NCBI GenBank assembly: GCA_039881145.1
Contig: JAYKKI010000005.1
Coordinates: 21,509,501-21,573,500, forward strand
Length of the DNA: 64,000 nucleotides
Origin: Druceiella hillmani
Taxonomy: Eukaryota > Arthropoda > Insecta > Lepidoptera > Hepialidae
Direction: 5' to 3'
This document shows, piece after piece, positions 33,997 to 46,124 of this stretch. The stretch's first letter is position 1. Each line of letters begins with the position of its first letter. A program made the position numbers and the translations under genes. The notes beneath the pieces were generated by a model. It was not told the DNA's origin. It searched no databases and was given only the letters and a program-made list of their open reading frames with translations.

Positions 33997-34552
33997 CAGT
34001 GTAAACTCTTTATAATGAACCTCAAACGTCGGGTATTTTGTTTCGTTATAAAGAGCTTTCGTTTTATAGAGTATGGAAATAAAATACATATATTTTTAAA
34101 ATTTCAAATTGTTTATTCGGTTTTATTTACAAAGATGTTTAATCAGTTCCCTTGTTCTTATAGCTTACATTTGTTTCATACATTTTAAAATAATTATTTA
34201 AAATAATCCGTCAACTTTGATTGAATTTGTTTACTATTCCAATAGATATTATATACGAAAGCGGTGATGTATTAAGGGTCAATTTTATCCAGTAAACACT
34301 CGCATAACGAAAACAGCAGTGCACAATAATGACTGTGCACAATAATAGCAATAAAACTGTGTCTACTCATTCTTAGAATTCTCCGCGTTCGCAAAGATAA
34401 TTTCGGAGTCTGTGTGAGCTTAGTGGTATTGGGCTTATTGGTTATAAATATGTACTTAGTGATAATAAACAATAAACAAGTTTTGTCGCCTAAACAATGT
34501 CTTCTCGTTCGTAATAAAGAATGGCGGGTTCATTACAAAGAGTGAATCTGTG
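33997..34552. mobile_element. Pogo/Tigger-like non-autonomous element
   Basis: The left end 'cagtgtaaactctttataat', followed by 'gaacctcaaacgtcgggtat' and 'gtttcgttataaagagc', is matched inverted at the right by 'ctcgttcgtaataaagaatg', 'gcgggttcattacaaagagt' and 'gaatctgtg'. A CAGT start and repeated 'cgttataaagag' words are typical of pogo/Tigger termini. The interior has no transposase signal. Similar CAGT-initiated words at 34290 and near 34586 suggest nested or rearranged ends. A TA target duplication is not clear. Confidence 0.55.
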
Positions 34553-34554
34553 CA

Positions 34555-34875
34555 TGGGTCAGAAGGCAAATCCACCAAGTTAAACAGTGTTTACGTTATA
34601 GAGAGTTTTCCATTATAAATCACCCTGTTTTTGTGAAAGACGACTGTTACAGACGTATAGATGGCAGACATGGCAGCATGTTTAATTCTTTTGGGATATG
34701 GAACCCGAAAAACGCAATGTGTGGTAAATATTGATATCACAGCTTCCAATTTCATTACAATACTTAAAAAATCGGCATCTGCGTCAACCCTGAATGTCAA
34801 AGTTCAGGTTTCTTTCCAAATGAGTATATGTATATATGTGGTATGTGTATATATTTTGAGGGCGAGTACATCCTC
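34555..34875. other. AT-rich DNA, no gene supported
   Basis: Overlapping open frames on opposite strands (34591-34800, 34661-34930) show no domain. Confidence 0.4.
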
Positions 34876-34879
34876 ATTA

Positions 34880-35090
34880 AGTAACGTTAGTTATCACAGC
34901 CACTTTGTTGGCCGCAGCGTCGAGCGGTGAAACCGGTGAAGCGGGCGCCAGCGCCAGACGGACGTATGATCCGTGTCGCCCGCCGCATGAGAGTTGCTTA
35001 TTAATTATGATGTTTACCATTTACATTTCCATTTTGCTCTTTCGCCATGTTTATGGCCTCCGAGAAAGAAAGTTCGGGTAATGAACCCTA
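34880..35090. other. GC-elevated island with homeodomain- and Fox-like words
   Basis: 'gaagcgggcgccagcgccag' (34938) and 'gtgtcgcccgccgcatgaga' (34973) are followed by 'ttattaattatgatgtttac' (34999). The latter contains TAATTA, a homeodomain-type core, and TGTTTAC, a forkhead-type core. This mixture of a GC-rich block with clustered developmental factor words is what I would expect of a conserved enhancer; conservation cannot be tested here. Confidence 0.45.
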
Positions 35091-35215
35091 ACTCGCACCT
35101 TCATGTTGAAATAACGACGATCTTGATTATTATTGTTTATTTTTCTGTTCTTTTATTTGTTATTTTTCTGTTCTACGTTGCCGACATGAAAGAAGCGTGC
35201 TGTTATTCAGATAAT

Positions 35216-35237
35216 GACGAAAATAATTATTTTCGTC
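35216..35237. other. Perfect 22-bp palindrome
   Basis: gacgaaaataa followed directly by ttattttcgtc. No other copy is seen. Confidence 0.5.
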
Positions 35238-35469
35238 TTGAAAAGAGTGTTAATTTATATTTAGTTAGATGGTTATTATTACTAGAAAACAATTTAAGCC
35301 AAAAGACATTTATGTGACTGTAATAAGAACAACCAAGGGATTTCTCGGTATAAATGTTAAAAATGGATATTATTAACCATTAACACATTAATAACAAGTA
35401 GTTTAAGTAATGAAATATGATAATTAAATTGAGGAATTGTTATATCTCCCACATCCACATCTTCAGCCT

Positions 35470-36690
35470 AGCTCCACGTCATCCTAATCTCAATAAATGA
35501 GACGAGTAAGCGATGAGATCGGGAGCAAATTTTATGGGAATGAAATGGGAATAATACAAGATATTATGATAGCTGAGTATGAAACGAGGTTGTGATGATG
35601 ATGAAATGATAATAAGGTGAGAGTGACGTGAGTTTGATGAGAATGTGGTGAAAATGATACGAGGATAAGGTCAGAATGAGATAGATGAGGTTGAGTTGGG
35701 GACTTCATGGGGATAAAATGTGGTTAGGTAGAGAATATGATAAGATTTGATATGGATATAACTAAAGAGAATATGAGGTGAGATGATGATAGATGGAGAT
35801 GACATGAGGTCAAGATTAAACGAGATCTAATGAAAATGAAATCAAGATGAAATGATGACAGTATGAGATGGGATGAAATGAGGGCGAGATGAATATGAAA
35901 TGATGACGAGGGTAAAATGGGGGTGATATGAGGTTGGTGAAGATGTGGTGAGAATAATATGAAGATAAGATAAGCATGACATAAGGATTATATGAGGTTA
36001 AGTGGAAGATTACATGAAGACAAAATGTGGATAGGAAGAGGATATGATGAGATATGATGTATATGCGTCAAGGAGGAAATTAGATGAGATGAGGGTTAGA
36101 TAGGATTGAGATGAGGATGAAATAATGATGAGATAGGGATGCGATGAGATCAGGATTAAATGAGATGAAATAAATGTGAAACGATAATAAGTTTATTATT
36201 AGAGGACTATGTGATGACATCAAGTTAACAAATCAAGAATACGATGAGATAAGGGTACGATGAGATTGTGCCGAAAATAAGATGGAGATAAGATATGACA
36301 ATCAAATTAGAATGCGATGTCAATAACATGAGATTAAGATAAGGACGAGTTGAGGATGAGATAAGTATGAATTGATTATATTGGGACAAGGATGATACGA
36401 CGATGAGTTGAGGTCGAGAGGAAGATGCCCGAGGATGTGATGAAGATGAGACGCGATGAAGGTAAGTTGTGAAGAGGATGAATAACAATAAAATGAAATA
36501 TAGACGAGGATGACATGAAGTTTATATCGATAAGGAAAGGATGAGTTGAGAATGATATAAGAATGGGTTATGACTGAGATAACGTTGTGTTGTGAATGAG
36601 ATGAGAATGAGTGAGATGAATGTGAAATGAGGTAGCAATGGTAAGGATATGCTAGGGAGTGAGGATGCGATGTGATAGGATGAGTGAAGA
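35470..36690. repeat. Purine-rich satellite-like array with about 300-bp higher-order period
   Basis: About 1.2 kb of the plus strand is built from 'gatgag', 'gatgaa' and 'ggatga' words and is strongly depleted in C. A longer period is visible: 'gaatgtggtgaaaatgatac' at 35641 recurs as 'agatgtggtgagaataatat' at 35941, and 'aaaatgtggttagg' at 35715 as 'aaaatgtggatagg' at 36022, giving 300-307 bp. Short minus-strand frames (36225-36488, 36522-36713), rich in serine and leucine, are by-products. Confidence 0.85.
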
Positions 36691-36694
36691 TGTA

Positions 36695-37880
36695 TATATA
36701 TATATATACCCATATGCCTAACAGGTTTCTATAGTTTTATACACGGATCGTAAACACAACTGTCGCAATAGTCATAAATATTAGCATAATAAAAGCAGCC
36801 AAGTTCTTCCAGAATTGTGCTAGAGAAGTGTAAATTAGTTAGGCAGTTCTTTGCGTCTAAGTTTGTTGAATACTATATCTATCACAATACAATATCACCA
36901 ATATTCCATTTATTTGCAAAATAAAACCCGATTTTCTAAGCTAAAATGTTAAAATCAAATTGGTATAGCAGTAACAAAACCTCGCAGCGAACAAGACGAT
37001 TGATGTTCATAAAGTAGTCGCCTATATTTAGTAACAATAAAAGTATTACGTCAATTTATAATTACGAAAATATAAACATATGGTTTATTTATTTAAAATT
37101 GTTTGTAGTCATACCTCTGTTTATAATATACTTATAAAGCTGCAGAAATCTACTACGTCCGTATGAAAATGATAGATAGACACATCATCATAAACTTCAT
37201 TTTTGTTTTTAGCCAAAAATTTCCTTTTTCATATGTTATTTCTGTATTGGAATTCTAAACAATACTTAGAATCATGTATCATTTCAACTCAGAAATTTCA
37301 TTCTCTAGCTCTTTTGGAAGTGGCTTAAGGTTGTGATGATATGTCAATGTTAGGTTCTCTAAAGGTTAAATGAGTGAGTGTATGAGCTATGAAATTATGG
37401 CTTTAACTTAAAATATATTGGAAATTATTATGCAAAACAGAATAGATGCAAAATTGATATTTGGAATACAATATAATATGGAGTTATTCTGTGCAAGCAG
37501 ATTAGTTTCCGTTTTGTGAATAATATTTTGATTTAGTAACTTTTCTCAAATATTAATATTATTCACTTCTCTTATTTAGGGAAAATTACGAAATAAGGAA
37601 ATATATTTATCAGCATGATCACTAATGGCTGGCTAATAAGTTTGGCTAATATAGGATAATATATTTTTAACTACAACTTGTTCTTACAAGGAAATATTTT
37701 TAAATCTTAATATCACAAGGAAATCAGATTAAATATTAAAATGTTTATTTATTACTTGTTTCTACCTGGTATACAATCATAAAATACTTTCAGTGTAAAT
37801 TTGGGGATTTACATTAAAAAAACTGACAAGTTCTTTTTACAGGTCTACTATACTGACGAATTTTGTATTCCTTAAATTAT
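36695..37880. other. AT-rich unique DNA, nothing recognised
   Basis: A short TA run is present at 36692-36708. No gene or mobile element was recognised. Confidence 0.5.
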
Positions 37881-37884
37881 TACC

Positions 37885-38185
37885 TAGAGTTCTGAACAAG
37901 TGATGTTCAGATGGCACAAAGTTGGGTGAATGAGGTAGATGTACTAGTAAAACTAGGCCTCCTGTAATTTCACTCATACATCTTGCGGTGTGTGATTTAG
38001 CGTTATCATGGGGAAAGGAAACTCAATTCCCAGTTTCTATATTATTCCACGACCAGCTCAGTATTACCTTCCTGGTGTTTGGTCGAGTTTGTGTACTGAA
38101 ACTCCTGTTTGCTTTGCTGTAAGCCATTGCCGTTTACGTGTTTTTATCATACGTAATCTACTTGTTATTCTCCATAGCTCATTGC
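37885..38185 (-). pseudogene. Second mariner-family transposase fossil
   Basis: Minus-strand translation gives TRKRQWLTAKQT near 38110-38145, like 'KRKRQWL..GQ'. It then gives PHDNAKSHTAR at 37981-38013, the second catalytic aspartate block 'HHDNARPHTA'. Finally it gives HLPHSPNFVPSEHHLF at 37894-37940, the third block 'HPPYSPDLAPSDYHLF', with its catalytic aspartate replaced by glutamate. The interval between the first two is shortened and contains stops. The 60-residue plus-strand frame 38008-38190 is its shadow. It is dead and internally deleted; no TIRs were found. Confidence 0.75.
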
Positions 38186-38549
38186 TTTAGCGAATTAAAA
38201 TTAGGTTTTAATGTTAATAATTCTCGGTAAACATTAAAGTATAATGCAGAAGAGTCCGTTTGCCAATTTACGAGTCATTCCTTAACGTCCATTTTAAATT
38301 TATTTTCTTTCATGGAATGCACTTGAAGGCTTGGCGCTAACTGCCATTAATTGAGCATATTTCAATGTACTTTCGTCTTATGATTAAATAATCTGGAACT
38401 TTAACAAACTTTCTAGAAAACTCGCGAGTTCGTAACAAAGCACTTATTAGCAATTACTTCAATTGCGTTTTTACTTTTTCCCACTAAAAAGGTGTAAATA
38501 CTATAAATTAACTATCGTCATATAAATAGACAAATACCGTACGTAAATG

Positions 38550-38875
38550 TTCAATTTGACGCACCCGAAACTCCTCAAGGACTTTCTTATTTCAGTCTAA
38601 TTCGTGCTCGTAAACCACTTCCCTCGTCCTAAGCGCCCTCGAACCGTTGGCGACTGTGAGAGTGCGGATAGTAAAAATGATAGCGTACCCCCTAAACGGC
38701 AGGCGTTTTGTCGTAACGGCGTAAAAATTCAAATACACTTACCGTCGTTTGGCTGCGCTATTTGACAACACGCCTGAAAAATGAGAAGCGCTTCGGTGAT
38801 AAAGGGGTTTGCGTCAGATATTTCGGAGAGCGATGTGAGATATAGGGCGGGCGGGGTTTCAAGGTGGCGTGGAAG
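38550..38875. other. GC-elevated island, candidate regulatory element
   Basis: Includes 'taagcgccctcgaaccgttg' (38629), 'ggcaggcgttttgtcgtaac' (38698) and 'tagggcgggcggggtttc' (38843). It is flanked by AT-rich DNA, and no frame is consistently open. Candidate conserved non-coding element. Confidence 0.45.
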
Positions 38876-38879
38876 CTAT

Positions 38880-39460
38880 TTCTATTGATTCAAAATATTT
38901 CATTGTATATCTGTAAATTTAAAAATATTTGTTATATTGTGCTAATATTTTGTTCTAAATTTCGGAATATCACTAGATAACTGTACTAAGTTTCATTTAT
39001 GAAAATCTGTCGTGCAAGTTCCAGAAATTCGTATCTTATGAGTTAAAAAATGGAGTGTTCATACTCTTTTGTACGTTCATCTATCTGTTTATTATCTGTG
39101 AAAATTTTATTCTATTTGTTTATCTAAGTAAAATTAGGAAAGCTGAAAGGTTTTAAATTTACTTTTCGGAAAAAAAGTTAAATATATCTTACTTATCGTA
39201 TTGGATTTTTTTTGTCAAAATAGCCTTTACAAGTATCGTTAAGATGAACCTGGTAGGTATGTGTGTATTTCGTGATGAAAATGAGACGATGAAGGTACAG
39301 CAGTGCAGCAATGCAGTACAGCAATTCTATGTAATAATATTGTTGCATCGTAAATATTTTAGCCTTGAAGTAGTGAGTCCGCTCATCATCAGAATAGAAG
39401 ACAATAGAGGTATATCTAATTTTATCATATAAATATACTAAGGCGGAGTGGGAATTTTTT
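38880..39460. other. AT-rich DNA, possible repeat trace
   Basis: 'gtatcttatgagttaaaaaa' followed by a 'tctatctgtttattatctgt' run at 39028-39105 weakly recalls the opening of the dispersed repeat at 28797. The plus-strand frame 39244-39432 has no domain. Confidence 0.3.
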
Positions 39461-39464
39461 TTTG

Positions 39465-39765
39465 AAATGAATTATTTTGTTGTAATACAGATTAATTATT
39501 TTGTCGTAATAGAAATATTTTTTTTTGTTATAATAGAAATAAATTTTTTTGTTGTAACAGAAATTAATTTTTTTGTTGTAACAGAAATTAATTTTTTTGT
39601 TGTAACAGAAATTAATTTTTTTGTTGTAACAGAAATTAATTTTTTTGTTGTAACAGAAATTAATTTTTTTGTTGTAATAGAAATTAATTTTTTTGTCTTA
39701 ATAGAAATGAATTTTTTTTCTCGTAATAGGAATACATTTTTTTGTCGTAATGGAACTCTTGAAAC
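39465..39765. repeat. Minisatellite, 24-bp unit, about 12 copies
   Basis: The unit contains 'gttgtaacagaaattaattt' followed by a T run. Central copies are almost identical and edge copies degenerate. The 24-bp period makes a spurious 103-residue frame at 39467-39778 with an eight-residue repeat. Confidence 0.95.
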
Positions 39766-40272
39766 AGCCGTCTCATAAATTCACTTAATAAGAGGAAATA
39801 TGTTATAGGTCAATTTATATTTATTAGGTTTATATTTAAACGTGCCTCCGATATGACGATTAAAAATATATTATATATTACCACCTTTTTGCTCGTAGCA
39901 TTACTCGCGTGAATTATCGATTAAAGTACTGGGATATTATCTCCAACCTAATGGTACTTTCGTAACGAGTACAACTCCATATCTATATGCCCCAGATGTC
40001 TTGTTATGGGTTAGTATATGAATTGATCACACATAGTTGAAGTATATAGGAATCTACATTAAAAGTCCGATTTTATGGTGATACTAATAATCTTGTGAGA
40101 TACGTTTCTCGAGGTATGACGTGGTATGAGTAATCATTATGATATTACTAGACTTAGCGCGAATTGTGATGTTTTGCGTCAGCGCATATCAATTTGTAGG
40201 ACAATATTTAACGGTATACTGCTGATAATATAAAAGCTAGAAAAGTTGCCATTAGATTTAACCATAGCTTGC

Positions 40273-40352
40273 TTTACTAACGATATCGGATTAAGTCTTA
40301 ACATGTTCCAATTCATGAACATGTTAAGACTTAATCCGATATCAATAGTAAA
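40273..40352. repeat. Hairpin: 36-bp stem, 8-nt loop
   Basis: Arm 40273-40308 and arm 40317-40352 are complementary at all but two positions. The inner 27 bp, from 'gatatcggattaagtcttaa' to 'catgttc', are perfect. The loop is 'caattcat'. No second copy is seen, so it is not an obvious member of a repeat family here. Size and stem length are within the range of small-RNA precursors. Confidence 0.8.
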
Positions 40353-40354
40353 GT

Positions 40355-41455
40355 TTAAGTTACATTGAATACAATACCCCATATGTGTAACTACGTTAGA
40401 AATTATTAATAATAAAATTATTAGAAATTATTAATATTAATTCAAAATTTAGCATACATTGAAATAAACAATATACTTTCAATCGAATATACAAAACTAT
40501 CCGAAGTAAGTTGCTGAAAGCAGGGCGACTGTAGTGATTAAAAACTCATTTTTTTCTTTGTATAGATTTTTCTAGCCATCAATCCTGATATTCTGCAAAT
40601 TTGATCTTACCACAATAGCAATAATAACATATAAGAACCGAGTACTTAATTTTAACAATATCTTAATTGACATCTGGTCCGCTGTTTTTTCGTGTGGTTA
40701 AACTTACGTCCTATTATCTAATGTAAAAAAGCTTGATGGCATCTAATTAATTTAGTTCAACTTACAAACTATATTTGCTTTCCATAGAAATTAAAAAATA
40801 TCGACTCACAAAAGTTAAAGGCCGTGTTTGAGTAATATTTCTAAATTTAAACAGCTGAAGAGCTTGAGAAAAATAAATAAACAGAAGAAAAAGTTCAAAC
40901 ATAAACAAAAGATTAACATTACTGTATATATGCTAGTCTTCAGACCTTAAATAAGCCGGATAAAATGAACTGAAATCTCTTTAAAAGTCATATTGTAAAA
41001 AGGGCTAAGTTCGTCTTTAAAAATTTAGGCATTAGACAAAAAGGTAAAAGCAGTTAATTTGTTCCAAGAGCTTTGCATCTCGATTTATTGAATGTCATAT
41101 CTATGGCAACACTGAACCTGGCTGCGGTGAAGAGTTTACAGATATTTAAGGATTTAACAAGATTTAGGTAAATAGAAAACTCTAGCAGTTTAAAATTAAA
41201 TTTTGTCGTTCATATTTAAATACACAACATTCATAAAAACTTACCAAGTAAAATGAAATATCTGCTAATAAGTTCTATTTTCTAACCAAAGGGAATCGAA
41301 GCTCACTGTGTACGATATATGAAACATATGTCCTAATCATATAATCATAAGCCGCCTATAAAATGATAGCTTAGAATTAAAATAAAATGAAAAGTAACCA
41401 TAAAACTATAATTTAAATTCACATTAGAATAAAACTAGATATCTTCTCCGAAGTT
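40355..41455. other. AT-rich unique DNA, nothing recognised
   Basis: No coding or repeat signal was recognised. Confidence 0.5.
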
Positions 41456-41459
41456 TATT

Positions 41460-41620
41460 CTTTTATCGTCAACAAATGATCCGTGCACAGCATACGCTTG
41501 TCGCGCTATATAGACCCGCGAACGCGCTTGGTACTTTCCATTGTAGAGACGTTTAAATTCTTCACGCCGGATATTGATGCTGTGAATTAACGCCTCATAT
41601 ATAAGACTTAAGATATGCCA
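41460..41620. other. GC-elevated short island
   Basis: 'gcttgtcgcgctatatagac' (41487) and 'ccgcgaacgcgcttggtac' (41516) lie in AT-rich flanks. The TATATA word beside GC-rich sequence could be promoter-like, but no transcript is supported. Confidence 0.3.
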
Positions 41621-41624
41621 TTTT

Positions 41625-43075
41625 TAGAATTTATTTACTTACTTCCTTAAAGTAATTAATCTCAAATATAAATGAATACAGCTTGACTGTCACAAGCGCG
41701 ATCGTCATGTCTTCCTAGCTGGCCATTTTGTATAGTGTAACGTTTTTTATAAGAAGTTATAATACCGGTTCCCAAAAGCTATTGTATTCGACAACCTGTA
41801 TTGTAAATTGTCATAAAAAATCGATGATGTATTTGATCATTCCTTTTAAAATATTTTACATCAAGACTTTGTTATTAGAATCCTATGAAAGTGGTGATTG
41901 TGATTTACAGTTGAGCTGACTAGGTATCTTTATTAACCCAGAATCTGGTAAAGAAGTTGCATTTTTCAGGTTTTTCTGTTTTTCAGTTCCACAGAGAAGA
42001 AAGGATGTTGTGCGGAAAATATGGCTTCAAATGGTTCGTAAACACACAACGTATGCCCGTTCGAATTTGGCCATCACACTGCTGTGTGCCTAGATTATTT
42101 AAAATTTCTTCATGAGATGTAACAATGTTTTTATAAAAATTTTGTAAATATTGTAATTCTTTAATGAATTTCATAGCTATTATTGAAAAAATTAAAAGTT
42201 TTATCCTTAATTATATTTTCAATGGCTTAACATGATTCTAATTGTCATTTTCTAGAGTAATTTTTAAATTAATGAATATTTCATAGAGTCTCGAATAAGA
42301 AGGAAGTGTTTGGAATCGTTCAACCACTGATGTGACGATTATATCTAAAGTATGAAAAAAAACAATCCTCTTTAAACTTTAAAATGTCATCGCGAATTGA
42401 TTCATCGTTATATTCATAGTCAAAATGTTTCAAAATTTAGGTTATATGTCTAAGCTTTTTGCGATTTCTTTAGCATCAATTAAAAAATAATTAAAATCTT
42501 TGCTGGAGCAGCAAGCTTTCAAAAATGCATTCAGATTATTTAAATGTACATAAAATTGAACAATGTAAATTTTGTTTTTTTTAAATAATTTGACTAGGAA
42601 TATTAACGTTACTTAATGAATTATACATAAAATAAGAATGCAAATGAATTTAAACACAAACATTTTTGGTCCACGATGCTGCTAATCTACCTTTCAAATT
42701 GTTCAATCTTATTTTCAAAATTTCCTTCGCTTATTTAATACAAAGTATCAAAAGCTTTTCCAAGTAGATGTCTTAGAGAAGTTCTGCATGCATCTCTTCT
42801 ACAAGACCATCGAGTATCCGGTAAACAATTGAAACTTAATTTAGCTTTATTCGTGAATTATAGCTATTTAAAACTCAAACTATTTGTTAAATGTGTAGCA
42901 TAAGCCGTAATAGCTATATAGGCGGACGAACATATTGAAACTATGATACTTCTTAAGTATTAGTGAAACGCAACATATCGGGGCCGGGGGATAAATGAGA
43001 ATATACTCTAATGACATTAGCGAGTCATCTATTTCATGATGTCGGGTATCATAGCTAGTATAGAATAAATAAAAG
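41625..43075. other. AT-rich DNA, no gene supported
   Basis: At 41985-42090 there is a weak resemblance to a THAP zinc-finger reading on the plus strand. It is too degraded to call. Nothing else was recognised. Confidence 0.4.
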
Positions 43076-43079
43076 GGTG

Positions 43080-43345
43080 CAGCCAGTGTGCGCGTTTAGG
43101 GGCAAGAATTTTTACGGCCTGCGAAGGGGCGACGATTTTCCTACGTCAAATTTGGCCGAAGAAAAATTGCGGGAATATTCTCTCATTTTGAGGGTGGCAA
43201 ATCATGGGAGTCGATTTTATAAGACGCGAGCGTGATGGGTTGCATAGGGGGGAAGTTTCGTCTGTGAACCTTTCTCATATTTGCACGGAATACTTTCCGA
43301 ATGCCAACCCGTTTAGTGGGGAACTTGCATTTCGCCGTGTACATG
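43080..43345. other. GC-elevated island, candidate regulatory element
   Basis: Includes 'tttacggcctgcgaaggggc' (43111), 'gcgagcgtgatgggttgcat' (43226) and 'cattcgccgtg'-type sequence near 43330. It has interrupted frames on all strands. Candidate conserved non-coding element. Confidence 0.45.
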
Positions 43346-43349
43346 AATT

Positions 43350-45660
43350 CTGTGAATTTATATTGAAATAACTCTTTTTGTTTTGAAGCTTCGTGGTGTA
43401 GTTTTGCGTATAGTGTATCGCTAAAGTATCGGTATTTTTATGTATATTACTTTAATATACTGAATCCTGAAACTTAATATATTTTTTAGAATATATTTTT
43501 TTACACGAATATATTGTATTCGAGAGTCATCTAAAAAAAATCTTGTCAGAAGTCTACTTCTTTTGCTTACTTCACTTCTCCGTATCTATAACGGTGCAAC
43601 TATTTAATTTCACTTGCTTGAATTGATTTTTTTTTACAAAGTATATTATTAACTACCGAAAAAATAACTACACTGAATGCAAATATTTTGATAAATACAA
43701 TAAATTTAGTACACCGTCACACACTCGATCAACGATGACGTCAAGTCATCGTTGATTGATTTAGACTAATTGCATAGTATATTTCTTTGATGACGCCATA
43801 TTTTGTCGTCATAGTGGGATGATGGGAAATCCGTTAGACAATCATGCCAGGGGTGTGGGATATGTTATGGTCTGTCTACTCCGCTATCCCTGTTTTCTCG
43901 CTACTGTGGTTGTAATTGAAATTTGGTAGCCCATTTATTTATAATATATTTATTAGTTGTTTTTTAAAATAGAAATCGTGTTGAATTCGCGATTAGAGGA
44001 GATAAAAATCTGAAATCCTTTAGTTCGGTATAACAGTAGGCTGCTACAATGAAACATGGGCATTTTAAAGTTAGAAAATAAAATTAAAAATGTACTTGAT
44101 ATATTATGAGGATAAATTACTTTAGGTGATTTTTCGAAGACCGAAAAGCTCGATATTTTTTTCTAAAAAAGCAACTAATAGCGAAAGTCATCTTTCTACG
44201 TCATTGAATATTTATCTCATTTAAATTTACTTACATATACCTTTTTGTCTAATCATTATCTGCATATTCCATACATAATGCCTTAGGAAAATAGTTAAAA
44301 TGGAAGTGCTATTTTCATAGTTTTTGCTTAAATTAATATTGAATTAATTTTCTAAACAATCAACGTGGCTAACAGCAGGTGTCTTTGCTATATTTGAGAG
44401 CAATTAATTAATTGGGTGATAATCGTCGGATCATCTATTAAGTTATATTAAATGTAGTTGTTATACATTTAAGGCTAGTTCTAATTTTTTTTTGCAATTT
44501 TTAACTCAATTATGAATTTAATTTTATCAGATTCTAATGAACATATTCTTGACTTTATAAATAACAGCCAATTACTAGAAATTTGAGAGATTGCAAATTT
44601 TTTTATGAAACGTTTACAGATGGCGAGATCAAAATACTTCAAATGCAATTTTTAAAATTTATGTTTAGTAGTAAAGAAATATAGCAAGTATTATTTTTGT
44701 TTTAATATATTTTTATTCAATCGCTAGTGCAGTAATCTTTTATTTCTAATATATTCCAACTATTTTTAAAAAAGAACCAACTAGTGATTTGCAAGGGAAA
44801 TGTTTATTGAGCTGACAGTTATTAAAAAATGAGGTTGTACTCGGAAATATATTAAAATTATGTATAATTTATTAAATATATAACTTTAATAAAGCGATAG
44901 TAATTTAAAGATTATATATTGTCATAGTTATTCAAAGGTGTCAAACCATGTCACTGAGCATAAATAGTTTAAGATTTATGTTGACAGGATGATATAAGAC
45001 AGCAGATCTAGGGGTATCAAACAAGACAGCATTAGGAGTGCACCAATTGGATCGTATTAGGGTGCATATGAATTATGATGGAGAATTCTAGCGGTTGAGG
45101 TATTCATATGTTTTCCAGGATGCTGGGTACGTTTGGTAATAATTAATAAGAAGAAAAACATCACGTCCATTTCAACATATTTTTTAAGCTAACGATACTC
45201 GTATATTCCACACTTTAGAATATTACTTAACATTCTATATTCTTGAATGTTGTCTCTCATTTATGAACAAAAGTGGTTCTCAACTCATGAAGAATATTTA
45301 CGAAAAACAGAAATGTTTTTCTAATTGTCACAGTTTTCTCTAATTTTATTTACTTTGTAGAAGTAACATTTATTTCTAATTATTTCCAGTTGAATCTCTT
45401 TACATCCAACGGTTTAAAGTTATTGATAAAGATAGACCAACGGGTGATTTAGTTTGTACTATTCAATAATCTAGAGAATCATAAAAATGAATACCTATCT
45501 CACTTGATACTCTGAATTAAACAGTAGCACAGTAACGCAGCAAAGATTGTAAGGGTCCACGTTCACAACAAGATTAAAGTGGAAAAATACTTAAGCACCT
45601 AAACATTTCACGTTTATTTAACAAAACACTTAAATTTCAAAACTGTCGATAATAACTCGT
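43350..45660. other. AT-rich DNA, nothing recognised
   Basis: Apart from the small hairpin at 43728-43756 I see no structure. Confidence 0.5.
43728..43756. repeat. Hairpin: perfect 12-bp stem
   Basis: atcaacgatgac and gtcatcgttgat flank a 5-nt loop. Confidence 0.6.
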
Positions 45661-45669
45661 CAACAAGTT

Positions 45670-45900
45670 ATGCAAATGAGATATAAAGTCGGCGCTTAAC
45701 GTAATCAAATGCAACCTGAACCGGCTCCACGCAGCGTCCGGTTTTCATAAGATTTATCGTCGGCGATTTGTAATTTATAAACTGGCCCTGGTCTTGGGCC
45801 ATTGTTATTGATTTCTTGTAGAATAAGTTGGGTATATTTTCATATTGGATCGAATGCGGCTGGGGCATTGTAGATTTCGTCGCCATCTTGTTGGGCGAAG
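45670..45900. other. GC-elevated island with an octamer-type ATGCAAAT word
   Basis: ATGCAAAT (POU/octamer type) at 45670-45677 is followed by 'aaccggctccacgcagcgtc' (45719) and 'aatgcggctggggcattgta' (45852). A minus-strand frame (45668-45886) has no known domain. Candidate regulatory element. Confidence 0.4.
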
Positions 45901-46124
45901 TTTATTTTACTCATTATATTTATAGTTTTTTGTATATTGTAACGATCGGATAATGTATGATTTTGAATGACATTTTATTGATTGTTGTATTTTGATTGAT
46001 ATTTGTAGGGAGTAGTATATAGAGGAAAATTTTAAGCAACTTTTTTGGAACTCGTTTGATAGTTTTGTTTACAATATAATATTGTCAATGGTAATTTTTT
46101 TGGATTGTTGGTACTATAAACAAC

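Noticed and set aside
33838..34188. 116-codon open frame on the plus strand.
   Set aside because: AT-driven composition rich in F, Y, I and K; it overlaps the end of a TIR element and has no domain.
34892..34907. 'tatcacagccactttg' is identical to the start of the insect miR-2/miR-13 family as I recall it.
   Set aside because: No complementary arm (caaagtggctgtgata or similar) lies within 80 bases on either side, so no precursor hairpin can form. Probably coincidence inside a GC-rich island.
41985..42090. Plus-strand reading resembling a THAP zinc finger (RKIWLQMVRKH).
   Set aside because: The cysteine and histidine ligands do not fall in a C2CH pattern and the match is short; too weak to call a P-element or THAP fossil.
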